Shown piece by piece: positions 24,865-34,089 of a DNA stretch of 64,000 nt. A program made the position numbers and the translations under genes. Source of the DNA: Paraeggerthella hominis (lineage in GTDB: Bacteria; Actinomycetota; Coriobacteriia; Coriobacteriales; Eggerthellaceae); assembly GCF_021044775.1 (NCBI RefSeq), contig NZ_JAJNOQ010000001.1, forward strand, positions 372,001-436,000, given 5' to 3'. Under the pieces are notes generated by a model. That model had not been told where the DNA came from. It worked only from the letters and a program-made list of their open reading frames with translations, and searched no databases. Within the stretch, counting starts at the first letter, position 1; each line of letters starts with the position of its first letter.

Positions 24865-25956
24865 CTACCCCATGCGGTCGAAGAAGGCGCGCGCGTTTTC
24901 GAAGAACACCTTGTCGGCAACGTTCGGCCCGAACTGTCGCTCGAGCAGCGCGTGCAAGTCGGCGACGCGATCGCATGGATCGAGCCAGCTGGGCACGTCG
25001 CAGCCGTCGTAGTCGCTACCGAGCGCAAGCACGTCCTCCCCTGCCGTTTCCAAGATGCGATCGACGTGACGCAGCACGTCGTCAGGCGAAGGATCGGCAT
25101 GCAGGTCCGATAGGAAGTCCCGGCAGAAATTCAATCCGACGATGCCTTGGCAGTCGGCAATCTCGCGCAACTGCCAATCCTCCAGGTTGCGCGGATGGTC
25201 GCATATCGCCCGCGCGTTCGAATGCGAAGTGGCGAAGGGTCGGGAGGCTATCGCGCATACGTCCCTGAAGCCCGCCTCGTTCAGATGGGAAACGTCCACC
25301 ACGATGCCGCGCGCTTCCAATTCGCGCACGCACGCGCCCCCGAACGAAGTTAATCCGTCAAGCGTTTCGTTGCCGCTTCCCAACGCATTCCGGCCGTTCC
25401 AGGTAAGGGTGACCATGCGCACCCCGGCTTCCGCCAACGCGTCAAGGCGCGCCGACGCCTTTCCGTCATCCTGCAGAAACGACGCGCCCTCCACGGTGAG
25501 CATCCCGGCGGTCTTGCTCGCCGCAAACGCGTCCTCGATCTCGCGCACGTCGCGCACGCGCGCGATCGCATCGCGATGGCGCTCCAAAGATGTCTCCCAA
25601 AACCTTCTCACGCGCTCGAACAGCGCCCACGCTGCATCGCCTTGCAGCTGGTCGGGGACGAACACTGCAAAGCACTGGCACCAGGAAAACGGCGCGGTGC
25701 GCGCAAGCGAAACATGGGCGGCGTTGTCCTCCAGCGAGCTCATGCGCGAGCGAGGGATTGCCGCATCATGCTCGGCGAATCCGCCCGGAACCCCGGGATC
25801 GCCCGAAAGCGCCAGGCGATCGAGCGTATCGCAATGCAGGTCGAACACGCGCAAGCGATCAGGATTCGCATCCTTCGCTTGAGAGAAGATGTCGTCTCCC
25901 CACAGCTTGGCAGCCTCCTCAGGCGAAGCATCTCCCAACGTCATGAACAGCCCCAC
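24865..25956 (-). CDS. Membrane dipeptidase (renal dipeptidase, M19 family)
   Basis: The product is 363 aa. Start GTG 25956 follows GAGAGGAG; ATG 25944 is an alternative. Zinc-dependent dipeptidase motifs are all present: FDLHCDT (metal His and Asp), MLTVEGASFL (bridging Glu), VDVSHLNEAGF, TSHSNARAI and LGSDYDGCD. There is no signal peptide, so the enzyme is probably cytoplasmic and cleaves dipeptides, possibly D-amino-acid-containing ones. It is monocistronic and converges on the hotdog gene. Confidence 0.9.
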   Translation of the reverse strand: MGLFMTLGDASPEEAAKLWGDDIFSQAKDANPDRLRVFDLHCDTLDRLALSGDPGVPGGFAEHDAAIPRSRMSSLEDNAAHVSLARTAPFSWCQCFAVFVPDQLQGDAAWALFERVRRFWETSLERHRDAIARVRDVREIEDAFAASKTAGMLTVEGASFLQDDGKASARLDALAEAGVRMVTLTWNGRNALGSGNETLDGLTSFGGACVRELEARGIVVDVSHLNEAGFRDVCAIASRPFATSHSNARAICDHPRNLEDWQLREIADCQGIVGLNFCRDFLSDLHADPSPDDVLRHVDRILETAGEDVLALGSDYDGCDVPSWLDPCDRVADLHALLERQFGPNVADKVFFENARAFFDRMG

Positions 25957-26075
25957 GGCCGCGCTCCTCTCTCGCGAATCGCATCAAAGCCTTGCTATTG
26001 TACCGCTGCAAAGCCCCTTGCGCGCACGCTTTCAATAGGCAACGATCGAATCAAAACCTTTGCAAAGGCGGCGTT

Positions 26076-26159
26076 ATGAAAAGATATGTTGCGCTTCTTC
26101 GCGGCGTGAACGTGAGCGGCAAAAACGCCATTCCCATGGCAGAGCTGAAGAAGCGCTAA
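26076..26159 (+). pseudogene. 5' remnant of a DUF1697 family gene
   Basis: Starting at ATG 26076 behind AAAGGCGG, the frame reads MKRYVALLRGVNVSGKNAIP then MAELKKR and stops at 27 codons. This is the highly conserved N terminus of DUF1697 proteins (usually about 180 aa). The remainder is absent because the 3' end of the opposite-strand EamA gene begins at the same place, with both stop codons interlocked at 26156-26159. A deletion or recombination has removed the rest. Confidence 0.75.
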
Positions 26160-27133
26160 TCGGGCGTATCAGCTGCTTCGCCCTTCGGTTGCGGCTTCTC
26201 GCCCGTGACCAGGAAGATCATGGCTATCATGAGCACGAAGCCCGCCCAATCGGCGCCCGTGAACACCGTCCCCAGCCAAAGCGCCGCGAACACCGTAGCG
26301 CCCAGCGGCTCCATCGTCCCCAGCAGGCTGCCCTTCACCGGGCCCACCACCGACACGCCATGCAAATACAGACCGTACGCCGCGAACGTGCCCACCGCGA
26401 TGATCGCCGCGACCACCGCCCAGCCGGCCGCGTCGAAGCCGGGAACGACCGGCGGCTGGCCCCAGGCCGCGCCCGCCAGCCACATTCCAAACGCCGCCAA
26501 CCCGCCCGCGAACATACCCAGCCCCGTTACGGGCAAGCTTCCCCACTGCGCGAACAGGCGCTTCGGATACACGATGTAGAACGCGACTGCCAAGCCGTTT
26601 GCAACGCTCCACAGCAGGCCCTCAACCGGCACCGCGAACGCTCCGGGATCGGCCTGCGTGGCGATAAGCCACGTTGCCGCCATCGCCAAAACCAAGCCGA
26701 TCAGCTCGCGCCGCTGCGGCAGCTTCCTTGCAGACAAGCACGCATACAGCATGACGAACACGATGCCCATGCATTGCAGCACGGTAGCCGTGCCGGCATT
26801 CGTGTACTCGACGACGATCGTGTACGTGATCTGAGAAGGATACAGCCCCACCACGCCCAGCACCGCCAAACGCGCCAAAGTCGCCCGATCGCGCAACATC
26901 GCCAGAACGTGCGCGCGCTGGCGAACCAGCAGCACCGCCAAGAACAGCAAGCCCGCCCCCAGCATGCGCGCCGCCGTGATGAACGCGGGAGAAGCCCCGT
27001 ACCCCGCGATCAAAAACTGCGCGCACGCCCCCGAGAACCCCCACAGCGACGCGCCCACCAAAGCAGCCGCGATCCCGCGCCAGAAACGTTGGCGGAAAAA
27101 CGCCTCGCCCGCCCGCACGGCCTCGCCCGTCAC
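26156..27133 (-). CDS. EamA/DMT family transporter
   Basis: 325 aa with ten predicted helices in two five-helix EamA repeats (first about 18-160, second about 170-310). The repeats are the usual RhaT/EamA type, starting IAAALVGASLWGFSGACAQF and, in the second half, VEGLLWSVANGLAVAFYIVY. It probably exports a metabolite or amino acid; the substrate is unknown. The GTG start overlaps the mfd stop by 4 nt (GTGA), so it is translated as the downstream partner of mfd. The C-terminal tail is hydrophilic. Confidence 0.9.
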   Translation of the reverse strand: MTGEAVRAGEAFFRQRFWRGIAAALVGASLWGFSGACAQFLIAGYGASPAFITAARMLGAGLLFLAVLLVRQRAHVLAMLRDRATLARLAVLGVVGLYPSQITYTIVVEYTNAGTATVLQCMGIVFVMLYACLSARKLPQRRELIGLVLAMAATWLIATQADPGAFAVPVEGLLWSVANGLAVAFYIVYPKRLFAQWGSLPVTGLGMFAGGLAAFGMWLAGAAWGQPPVVPGFDAAGWAVVAAIIAVGTFAAYGLYLHGVSVVGPVKGSLLGTMEPLGATVFAALWLGTVFTGADWAGFVLMIAMIFLVTGEKPQPKGEAADTPD

Positions 27134-30100
27134 TTCGCCAGCTCTTTCAGAAACTCGGCGACCGGCCCCAGAAGGTTATCGCCCTCGTCAAGCTTGAAAT
27201 AGCGCAGGGGCAGTTGGAGCTTGCGCTTGTCGGCCAGGTAGCGTCCGCCCGCACGGCGCAGCGGCGTCATCTGGTCGCGCGACACGTCGATCGGCTCCAC
27301 CACCAAGCGACCCGCCGTCACCGAAACGGTCTTGATGTGATGCTCGTTCGCAAATGCCTTGATGCGCGCCTTCTCGAACAGGTTCTTCGCGGCCTGCGGC
27401 ATATCGGGCCGCTTGTCGGCCATATCCTGGTACACGTCCTCGACGGCCTGCTCGGTCGCCGCCGACGCGATCTTGCGGTACCACAGCACGCGCTCGTCCG
27501 CCTCCGGCACGTAGTCCTCGGGCAGGTAGGTATGGCCCGGCACGTTCACCGTGATGTCGGACAAGGCCGGCGGCAGCTGATCGACGGCCTTCAGGTCGCC
27601 CTCGCGCGTAGCCGTCACGGCTTGAGCGAGCATCTGAGCGAACAGGTCGAAGCCGACGGCGGACATGTTGCCCGACTGCTCGGCGCCCATGAGGCTGCCC
27701 GCTCCGCGTATCTCCAGATCGCGCATGGCGATGCGCATGCCGCTGCCCAAGTCGGTATGCTCGTTCAACGCCGTCAAGCGCGCGGCAGCCTCCTCGGTAA
27801 GCTCCATGTGCTCGGGGAACATGAAGAAGGCGTACGCCTGCGTGGACGACCGGCCCACACGGCCCTTGAGCTGGTACATCTGCGCCAAACCCAAGCGCTG
27901 CGAGTCCTCGATGATGAGGGTGTTCGTATGCGGGTTGTCGATGCCGCTCTCGATGATGGTGGTGGCCACCAGCACGTCGAGCTCGCCAGCGCTGAAGTCC
28001 TCCATGACGCGCTCCAGCTGCTCGCGCGTCATCTGGCCGTGAGCCACGCCCACGCGCGCCTCGCCCGCGGCAGCCGTCACGCGGCGCACGGCCTCGTCGA
28101 TCGAGCGCACCCGGTTCGACACGTAGTACACCTGCCCGCCGCGCGCCAGCTCGCGCCGAATAGCAGCGCTCACCACGTCGGGGTCCCATTCGCCCACGTG
28201 GACCTCGACGGCGCGCCGCTCATCGGGCGGCGTGAGGATCAGGCTCATGTCGCGAACCCCTGAAAGCGACATCTGCATGGTGCGCGGAATGGGCGTTGCC
28301 GAAAGCGTCAGCACGTCGATGGATTCGCGCAGGTTCTTCATCTGCTCTTTGTGGCCCACGCCGAAACGCTGCTCCTCGTCGATGATGACCAGGCCCAGAT
28401 CGTGCGGGTTCACGTCGCGGGAGAGCAGGCGATGCGTTCCCACCAAAACGTTCACGCTGCCGTCGGCGAAGCCCGCAAGCGCCGCCGCCTGCTGGGCCGG
28501 CGTGCGGAAACGCGAGAGCACTTCCACCGTCACGCCAAACGGCTCGCAGCGCTCCTTGAAGTTGGTGTAGTGCTGCTGCGCCAAAATGGTGGTCGGGCAC
28601 AGCACCATCACCTGCTTCGAATCCTGAGTCGCCTTGAACGCGGCGCGCAGGGCCACCTCGGTCTTGCCGAAGCCCACGTCGCCGCACACTAAGCGATCCA
28701 TCGGCTTGGCCGACTGCATGTCGGCCTTCACGTCGGCGATGGCGGCAAGCTGGTCGGGAGTCTCCTGGTACGGGAACGCCTCCTCCATCTCGCGCTGCGC
28801 CAGCGTGTCGGCCTCGAAACGGTAGCCCTGCACCGTGGCGCGGCGCGCGTACACGTCCACCAGATCGAAGGCGAGCTTCTTCGTGGCGGCGCGCGCCTTC
28901 TTCATGGCGCGCGACCAATCGGCCGTGTTCAGGCGAGTAAGCCGCGGGCTCGCTCCCTCCGGACCCACGTAGCGCGTCACGCGGTCCAGCTGCTCCACCG
29001 GCACGTACAGCTTGTCGCCTTCCGAATACTCCAGCAGCAGGTAGTCGCGCGCCGTGCCGTCCACGTCGCGGCGCACAAGCTCCTTGAAGTGGGCTACGCC
29101 GTGGGCGGCATGCACCACGTAATCGCCCGGCTTGTAGGGAAACGTGATCTCCGTGATGTCGACGTGCCTGCTCGGACGCGCCGTCGACGCGCCCTGCGTA
29201 TCGGACACGCTGATCACCGCAAGCTTGGCCTTCGGTATGATCATGCCCAGCGGCACGTCCACGTCCACCACGTTCACCACGCCGCGGCGCAACCGTCGCT
29301 TGGCCGCGCCTTCCGTCTCGTTCGGATCCTGCTCGACGTCAAGCGTCTCCTGGATCGGCAGGCCGTGGTCCACGAACGCCAGCTTCATGTCCTGGCGCGC
29401 CCGGAAGTTCGGCGCGCTGAACACCGTCGTGTAGTCGGTGTCCACCAAGCTGCGCAAACGCCCGAACAGCTTGTCGGGATGCCCCGCTACCTCCACGCGC
29501 TTCACGGGAAGCTCGTCGTCCACGTGCCCGCCCACGCGCATGATGGATACGTAGGTTGCGCGCTGGCCCTCCCCGAAGCTGACCGCGCCGGGTTCGGCGT
29601 ACAGCCCCTTGAGGGCGATGCCCGTGCCCTTCGCGCGACCCGCGATGTCGTCATAGGCATGCGTCATGTCGTCGAACAGGGAACGCGGCTCCACCAGCAC
29701 CGAAAGCGCGTCGCGACGAAGATAGGCGCCCAGCGTCACAGTCTCGTTGTACAGGTAGGGCAGCAGCATGTCCGACCCGTCGAAGCGCAGGCCCCCGTCC
29801 AGCTTCTCCAGCGCATCGCGTAAAGCGGCATTCGTCTGAGCTGGGCGTTCGAGCTTCTTGCGGGCTCGGGCAAGAGCGCTTTTCGAGCACGAGAACTCCA
29901 TCACGGGATACGCCTCCACGCGCGCAAGCGCCTGAATGGTCTGGCCCGTGGAGGGCACGATGCGCCGCACCTCGTCCAACTCGTCGCCGAAGAAGTCCAA
30001 CCGAACCGGGTACACCAGGTTTCCCGGGTACACGTCGATCGTGCCCCCGCGAACGGCGAAGGTGCCCGGCCCGTCAAGCTCGCCGGTGTTGCGGTACCCG

Positions 30101-30615
30101 CGCTCTTCCAAAGCGCGCGCCACGTCCTCGAAGGAAGCGATGCCCGCCGCGTCGGCGCCCTCCATAGCGCCCAGTTCCTTCCCGGCCTCGAACACAACCG
30201 GCGTCGCAACCGACGAGCCGGCCGGAGCCAGCATGCGCACGAGCGAGCGGGCGCTTGCCACCACCACGACCGGCCGTCCGGTCGAAAGCGCATGCACGGC
30301 CTCCATGCGGCGCGCCACGATGCTCGCGTCGCTGGGCTTGGGATTGAACGGATAGTCGGTTCGTTCGGGAAAGCGGACGACACGCTCGTCGCCCAGATAA
30401 GCCGCCACGCTGCGCGCGAACGACACCGCCGCGTCTTCGCCCGCCACCACGACCAGGGTCGTTTGCGGCCTGTGCGCGAAACGGGCGGCAATCAGGAAGG
30501 GGCGCGCCGAGTTCGCCACGCCGAGCGCGCCGTCCTCGCCCGCGTCCAGCTTGTCCCAAAACGCGTCAAGGCACCCGGATTTCTCCAATGCGAACGTGAG
30601 CGAGTCGATGAGCAT
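27130..30615 (-). CDS. mfd: Transcription-repair coupling factor
   Basis: The product is 1161 aa. Start ATG 30615 (MLIDSLTFALEKSGCLDAFW) follows GAAAAGGGAACGACC. The upstream frame to 31071 reads a repeat-containing leader. The order is a UvrB-like N-terminal module with its degenerate Walker motif, the RNA polymerase-interacting domain (FPYKPGDYVVHAAHGVAHFK), and the SF2 translocase with VCGDVGFGKTEVALRAAFKA (Walker A), IIDEEQRFGV (DEEQ box), TLSATPIPRTM, and a C-terminal TRCF domain. It removes stalled RNA polymerase and recruits UvrA. The EamA gene is coupled downstream. Confidence 0.96.
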   Translation of the reverse strand: MLIDSLTFALEKSGCLDAFWDKLDAGEDGALGVANSARPFLIAARFAHRPQTTLVVVAGEDAAVSFARSVAAYLGDERVVRFPERTDYPFNPKPSDASIVARRMEAVHALSTGRPVVVVASARSLVRMLAPAGSSVATPVVFEAGKELGAMEGADAAGIASFEDVARALEERGYRNTGELDGPGTFAVRGGTIDVYPGNLVYPVRLDFFGDELDEVRRIVPSTGQTIQALARVEAYPVMEFSCSKSALARARKKLERPAQTNAALRDALEKLDGGLRFDGSDMLLPYLYNETVTLGAYLRRDALSVLVEPRSLFDDMTHAYDDIAGRAKGTGIALKGLYAEPGAVSFGEGQRATYVSIMRVGGHVDDELPVKRVEVAGHPDKLFGRLRSLVDTDYTTVFSAPNFRARQDMKLAFVDHGLPIQETLDVEQDPNETEGAAKRRLRRGVVNVVDVDVPLGMIIPKAKLAVISVSDTQGASTARPSRHVDITEITFPYKPGDYVVHAAHGVAHFKELVRRDVDGTARDYLLLEYSEGDKLYVPVEQLDRVTRYVGPEGASPRLTRLNTADWSRAMKKARAATKKLAFDLVDVYARRATVQGYRFEADTLAQREMEEAFPYQETPDQLAAIADVKADMQSAKPMDRLVCGDVGFGKTEVALRAAFKATQDSKQVMVLCPTTILAQQHYTNFKERCEPFGVTVEVLSRFRTPAQQAAALAGFADGSVNVLVGTHRLLSRDVNPHDLGLVIIDEEQRFGVGHKEQMKNLRESIDVLTLSATPIPRTMQMSLSGVRDMSLILTPPDERRAVEVHVGEWDPDVVSAAIRRELARGGQVYYVSNRVRSIDEAVRRVTAAAGEARVGVAHGQMTREQLERVMEDFSAGELDVLVATTIIESGIDNPHTNTLIIEDSQRLGLAQMYQLKGRVGRSSTQAYAFFMFPEHMELTEEAAARLTALNEHTDLGSGMRIAMRDLEIRGAGSLMGAEQSGNMSAVGFDLFAQMLAQAVTATREGDLKAVDQLPPALSDITVNVPGHTYLPEDYVPEADERVLWYRKIASAATEQAVEDVYQDMADKRPDMPQAAKNLFEKARIKAFANEHHIKTVSVTAGRLVVEPIDVSRDQMTPLRRAGGRYLADKRKLQLPLRYFKLDEGDNLLGPVAEFLKELAK

Positions 30616-31128
30616 GGTCGTTCCCTTTTCTCTATCCGAGCAGCACGAAAAGCCGCGATGGGCGGCTTGCAGCTTTGTTGCGTATGCGCCCGTCGCACAG
30701 CGCGCGCACGAGCGCCGACCAGTGTACCTTAAAGCCCGCGCGGAAGGCGCGGGCAACCGGCCGCAACCGACAAAGAACATCGATGCAAGCCGCAAGCCGC
30801 TCCCGTTCGCCTGCCGTTCGCCCGCCCGCAAACAGGCAGTTTGCACCGGCGGATCGAACCGCTGCCAAATTGAGCGAGTTTTGCGGCGGTTTTTCGCCTT
30901 CCTGAGCAAAATGATCGAGGGGCGTTTTTCATCATGCCTGGTCAAAGACTTGCGCACTCGCTTTATTCTTGATTGAGGACCAGCAAAACTCGTTCGATTT
31001 GACACGATCTCGAAACCAGCCGGCCAGCGAAGCCGAAAACACCCGCAGCCCGTCTTGCAAGCAGACACCAACCCGAAAGTTCACTATACTTGACCGCATC
31101 CGAATCGCATCCTGCAAAGGAGGATCCC
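30616..31128. other. Non-coding stretch between mfd and nth
   Basis: 513 bp separating divergent genes. It contains a perfect 8-bp GC hairpin (GCCCGCGC/GCGCGGGC, 30734-30754), an inverted repeat with 19-bp arms (30866-31001) and a TATACT hexamer at 31085-31090 ahead of nth. The open frames are low-complexity and I support no gene. Confidence 0.6.
30866..31001. repeat. Imperfect inverted repeat with 19-bp arms
   Basis: CAAATTGAGCGAGTTTTGC (30866-30884) and GCAAAACTCGTTCGATTTG (30983-31001) are inverted copies matching at 17 of 19 positions, with a 98-bp middle. The geometry resembles the larger element at 17749-17954, but the arm sequence differs. Confidence 0.65.
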
Positions 31129-31791
31129 TTGCCCCGCGAAACCGTGAAAGCGAAACGCGAGCGCGCCATCGAAATCGCGCAGCGCATGAACGAGCACTAC
31201 CCCGCCGCCGAATGCGCGCTGCATTACTGGGGCGACCCGTTCAAGCTGACCATCGCCGTGCTGCTGTCCGCCCAAACCACCGACAAGGGCGTCAACAAGG
31301 TAACGCCGGCGCTTTGGGAACGCTACCCCACCGTAGCCGACCTGGCGTCCGCCAACCCAGCCGACGTCGAAGAAATCATCCGCACCATCGGGTTCTACCG
31401 TACGAAAGCCGCGAACGTGATCAAGTGCGCGCAGCTGGTGGTGTCCGAGTACGGCGGCCAGATTCCGCGCGACATCGACGAGCTGCAGAAGCTTCCCGGA
31501 GTGGGCCGCAAAACCGCGAACGTCGTGCTCAACGAGGCGTTCGGCATTGTCGAAGGCATCGCCGTGGACACGCACGTGTTCCGAATCGCGCACAAGCTCA
31601 AGCTTGCAGGACCCTCCGCCGACACGCCCGCGAAAACCGAGGACGCGCTGCTCAAGCTGTATCCTCGCGAATGGTGGGGCCCCATCAACCACCAGTGGGT
31701 GCTGTTCGGCCGCGAAACCTGCATCGCACGGCGGCCGAAATGCGGCGAGTGCTTCATCTGCGACCTTTGCCCCAACTGCGGCAAAGCGTAG
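31129..31791 (+). CDS. nth: Endonuclease III
   Basis: A DNA glycosylase/AP lyase for oxidised pyrimidines. The product is 220 aa. Start TTG 31129 is chosen because AAGGAGG lies 5 nt upstream; TTG 31090 has none. The HhH-GPD core is LPGVGRKTANVVLNEAFG with catalytic Lys in GRKTAN, and the catalytic Asp is in AVDTHVFRIA. The C-terminal 4Fe-4S cluster loop C-x6-C-x2-C-x5-C is intact (CIARRPKCGECFICDLC). The enzyme keeps what the MutY homologue in this window lacks. Confidence 0.95.
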   Translation: MPRETVKAKRERAIEIAQRMNEHYPAAECALHYWGDPFKLTIAVLLSAQTTDKGVNKVTPALWERYPTVADLASANPADVEEIIRTIGFYRTKAANVIKCAQLVVSEYGGQIPRDIDELQKLPGVGRKTANVVLNEAFGIVEGIAVDTHVFRIAHKLKLAGPSADTPAKTEDALLKLYPREWWGPINHQWVLFGRETCIARRPKCGECFICDLCPNCGKA

Positions 31792-31849
31792 GCTCGGGCG
31801 GACGGGAAACGACGCCCGAAAAGGAATCGAGCAACAAGGGGGAAACCAC

Positions 31850-32992
31850 ATGCGCTATCGCAAACTGGGCAACACCGGCTTGGAAGCGAGCGAGATCGGG
31901 TTCGGAGCGGAGTGGATGGAGCGCAAGTCCGCCAGCGAGGTGCAAGCCGTCGTCGACGCCTGCATGCAGGCCGGCATCAACATCTTGGACTGCTGGATGG
32001 CCGAGCCCGCCGTACGCAGCAACCTGGGAAAGGCCATCGCAGGCAACCGGGATCGGTGGATCATCCAAGGCCACATTGGATCCACCTGGCAAAACGGGCA
32101 GTACGTGCGCACGCGCGACCTCGACCTTGCGCGCAACGCCTTCGAAGACCTGCTCGCGCGCCTGGCAACCGATCACGTGGAAGTGGGCATGATCCATTAC
32201 GTGGACGACCTTGCCGAGTTCGACCAGATCATGAACGGACCGTTCTTCGCCTACGTGCACGAGCTCCAGGAAAGCAGCGTCATCGGCCATATCGGACTGT
32301 CCACACATCGCCCCGACGTGGCGCAGGCGGCGGCGCGCTCGGGCAAGATCGAGGTCATCATGTTCAGCGTGAACCCGGCTTTCGACCTTTTGCCGGCCAC
32401 GACCAGCCTGGAAACGGCATTCGCCTTCGACTATGACGACGCGCTCGAAGGCATGGACCCCGTTCGAGCCGAGCTCTACGCGCTTTGCGAACGGGAGGGC
32501 GTGGGGCTTACCATCATGAAAGGATACGCAGGGGGGCGCCTGTTCAGCGCCGAGGCTTCGCCGTTCGGCGTGGCCCTCACGCCCATCCAGTGCATTCACT
32601 ACGCGCTCACCCGGCCCGCCGCAGCCAGCATCCTAGCCGGATTCGACACGCCAGCGCACGTTACCGACGCCGTGCGCTACGAAACCTCGAGCGACGCCCA
32701 GAAGGATTACGCGACCGTTCTGGCAAGCGCCCCCAAGCATGCCTACTACGGCCAGTGCACCTACTGCGGGCATTGCGCCCCCTGCCCCTCCGGCATCGAC
32801 ATAGCTATGGCGAACAAGCTCTACGACCTGGCGACCGTCCAAGGCGAGGCCCCTGCATCGGTCAAGGCGCACTACGACGCCCTCGACGCCACGGCTGCGG
32901 ACTGCATTGCCTGCCGCGCCTGCGAGCCCCGATGCCCCTTCGGCGTGCCGATAGCCGAGCGCATGGAGAAGATCGCGCTCCTCTTGGGGTAG
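31850..32992 (+). CDS. Aldo/keto reductase-like protein with C-terminal 4Fe-4S domain
   Basis: The product is 380 aa; ATG 31850 follows AAGGGGGAAA. The N-terminal 280 residues are an AKR-type TIM barrel starting MRYRKLGNTGLEASEIGFGA. The ferredoxin-like C terminus carries CTYCGHCAPCPSGI and CIACRACEPRCPFG. By eye the barrel keeps Asp47 of the usual tetrad, but position 52 (normally Tyr) is Glu and the Lys position (about 75) is His, so classical NADPH carbonyl reduction is doubtful. It may use a different cofactor or act as an electron-transfer partner. It lies 58 bp after nth and may be read through. Confidence 0.85.
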   Translation: MRYRKLGNTGLEASEIGFGAEWMERKSASEVQAVVDACMQAGINILDCWMAEPAVRSNLGKAIAGNRDRWIIQGHIGSTWQNGQYVRTRDLDLARNAFEDLLARLATDHVEVGMIHYVDDLAEFDQIMNGPFFAYVHELQESSVIGHIGLSTHRPDVAQAAARSGKIEVIMFSVNPAFDLLPATTSLETAFAFDYDDALEGMDPVRAELYALCEREGVGLTIMKGYAGGRLFSAEASPFGVALTPIQCIHYALTRPAAASILAGFDTPAHVTDAVRYETSSDAQKDYATVLASAPKHAYYGQCTYCGHCAPCPSGIDIAMANKLYDLATVQGEAPASVKAHYDALDATAADCIACRACEPRCPFGVPIAERMEKIALLLG

Positions 32993-33011
32993 CGCCCGGA
33001 TGCTCGGACCG

Positions 33012-33428
33012 CTATGCCCGCTCAAGCGGCCCGAGCACGAACAGCGTGAACGTGGCCTCGCACACCAACCGCCCCTCGGACGTTTCGGCCCGGCAATGCG
33101 CGATCACCGTGCTGCGACCCTCGTGGGACGTCTTCGCCCTTACGACAAGGGGGCCGGCCCCCACCGCTTTGACGAAGTTGACCGAGCTCGTCAACGCCAC
33201 GTTGCTCACGCCGCACGAATACGCGACCATGCCTGCGGCGATCTCGCACAACGTCGCCAAAAAGCCGCCGTGGATGGTGCCGTGATAGTTCAGCACCTCC
33301 TGCGGCACGTCGAGCCGAAACGCCACGCGCCCCCGCTCGGCTTCGAATATCTCCAGGCTCTCGAGCTCTTTTTGAGCCGTTACGTTCACCATCATCGCAT
33401 CCGCGATAGCCGCATCGTATCGAACCAT
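33012..33428 (-). CDS. PaaI-like hotdog-fold thioesterase
   Basis: The product is 138 aa. Start ATG 33428 has GAAAGGAG upstream; the longer frame to 33602 overlaps the flavodoxin gene. Hotdog signature LNYHGTIHGGFLATLCEIAA (HGG in the active-site segment) and a C-terminal strand CEATFTLFVLGPL. Substrate unknown. It sits downstream of the TetR-flavodoxin pair on the same strand after a 112-bp gap, so co-transcription is possible but not shown. Confidence 0.85.
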   Translation of the reverse strand: MVRYDAAIADAMMVNVTAQKELESLEIFEAERGRVAFRLDVPQEVLNYHGTIHGGFLATLCEIAAGMVAYSCGVSNVALTSSVNFVKAVGAGPLVVRAKTSHEGRSTVIAHCRAETSEGRLVCEATFTLFVLGPLERA

Positions 33429-33540
33429 GCGCACGCTCCTTTCCGTCCGGCCCATTGTACGGCGGCCGGCTAAGCGCCATGATGGGCAATCCCGCGTCGG
33501 CGTGGCACAGCGCGCAGCGCGCACACCGCACGGAGCGGCG

Positions 33541-34089
33541 CTACGGTCGCACCGCCTCGTCCAGCAGCGACCTCGCGCAGGCAACCACGGGGACGATGGC
33601 ATCCCGATCGGTGCCGTCGAAGCCCTCGCGCATGCCCTCCAGCATCGCAGCGGCTCGCTCGTCGCTTTGCGCCGCCTTCTCCTGAGCCTTGAGAAACAGC
33701 TTCATCATAAGCTTGTCGCGTAGGCCCAGCTTGGCGTAGTCGAAGCCTCCGCGCAGGTAGAAGCGCGGCACGTCGTCGAAGTCCGGCGAAGGCAGCGCGC
33801 GGGCCAAGCCCTCTTCCACCTGATCGGTCCACTCTACAGGAGTCGCGCCCACGCCAAACACGACGAAGCGGACGTTCGGATGAGCCTTGCGCATGCGCTT
33901 CAGCCACGATCCTCCGGCAAGCGAGGCCGCATGGAACCACCCTCCCATAACCACCACGTCGCACGCCGCCACGTCTTCGTCGGTCGCCTGACCGTACGCA
34001 ACGGCCCGGCATTCCAGATCGTCCGCGATCCACTCGGCGTACGCGCGCGTGAACCCGGTTTGAGATGCGTATGCCACCAAGCACGTCAT
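33541..34089 (-). CDS. Flavodoxin-domain protein
   Basis: 182 aa. The FMN phosphate-binding loop is at the N terminus (YASQTGFTRAYAEWIA), followed by a Rossmann-like VVVMGGWFHAASLAGGSW segment. This fits the HemG/protoporphyrinogen-oxidase-like flavodoxin group. The ATG overlaps the tetR stop (ATGA), so the pair is one transcription and translation unit and the flavodoxin is the obvious target of the regulator. No haem gene is adjacent, so the electron partner is unknown. Confidence 0.85.
   Translation of the reverse strand: MTCLVAYASQTGFTRAYAEWIADDLECRAVAYGQATDEDVAACDVVVMGGWFHAASLAGGSWLKRMRKAHPNVRFVVFGVGATPVEWTDQVEEGLARALPSPDFDDVPRFYLRGGFDYAKLGLRDKLMMKLFLKAQEKAAQSDERAAAMLEGMREGFDGTDRDAIVPVVACARSLLDEAVRP

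Noticed and set aside
30932..31117. Short minus-strand frames in the mfd leader as possible leader peptides
   Set aside because: No ribosome-binding site and the sequence overlaps the inverted repeat; nothing suggests translation.
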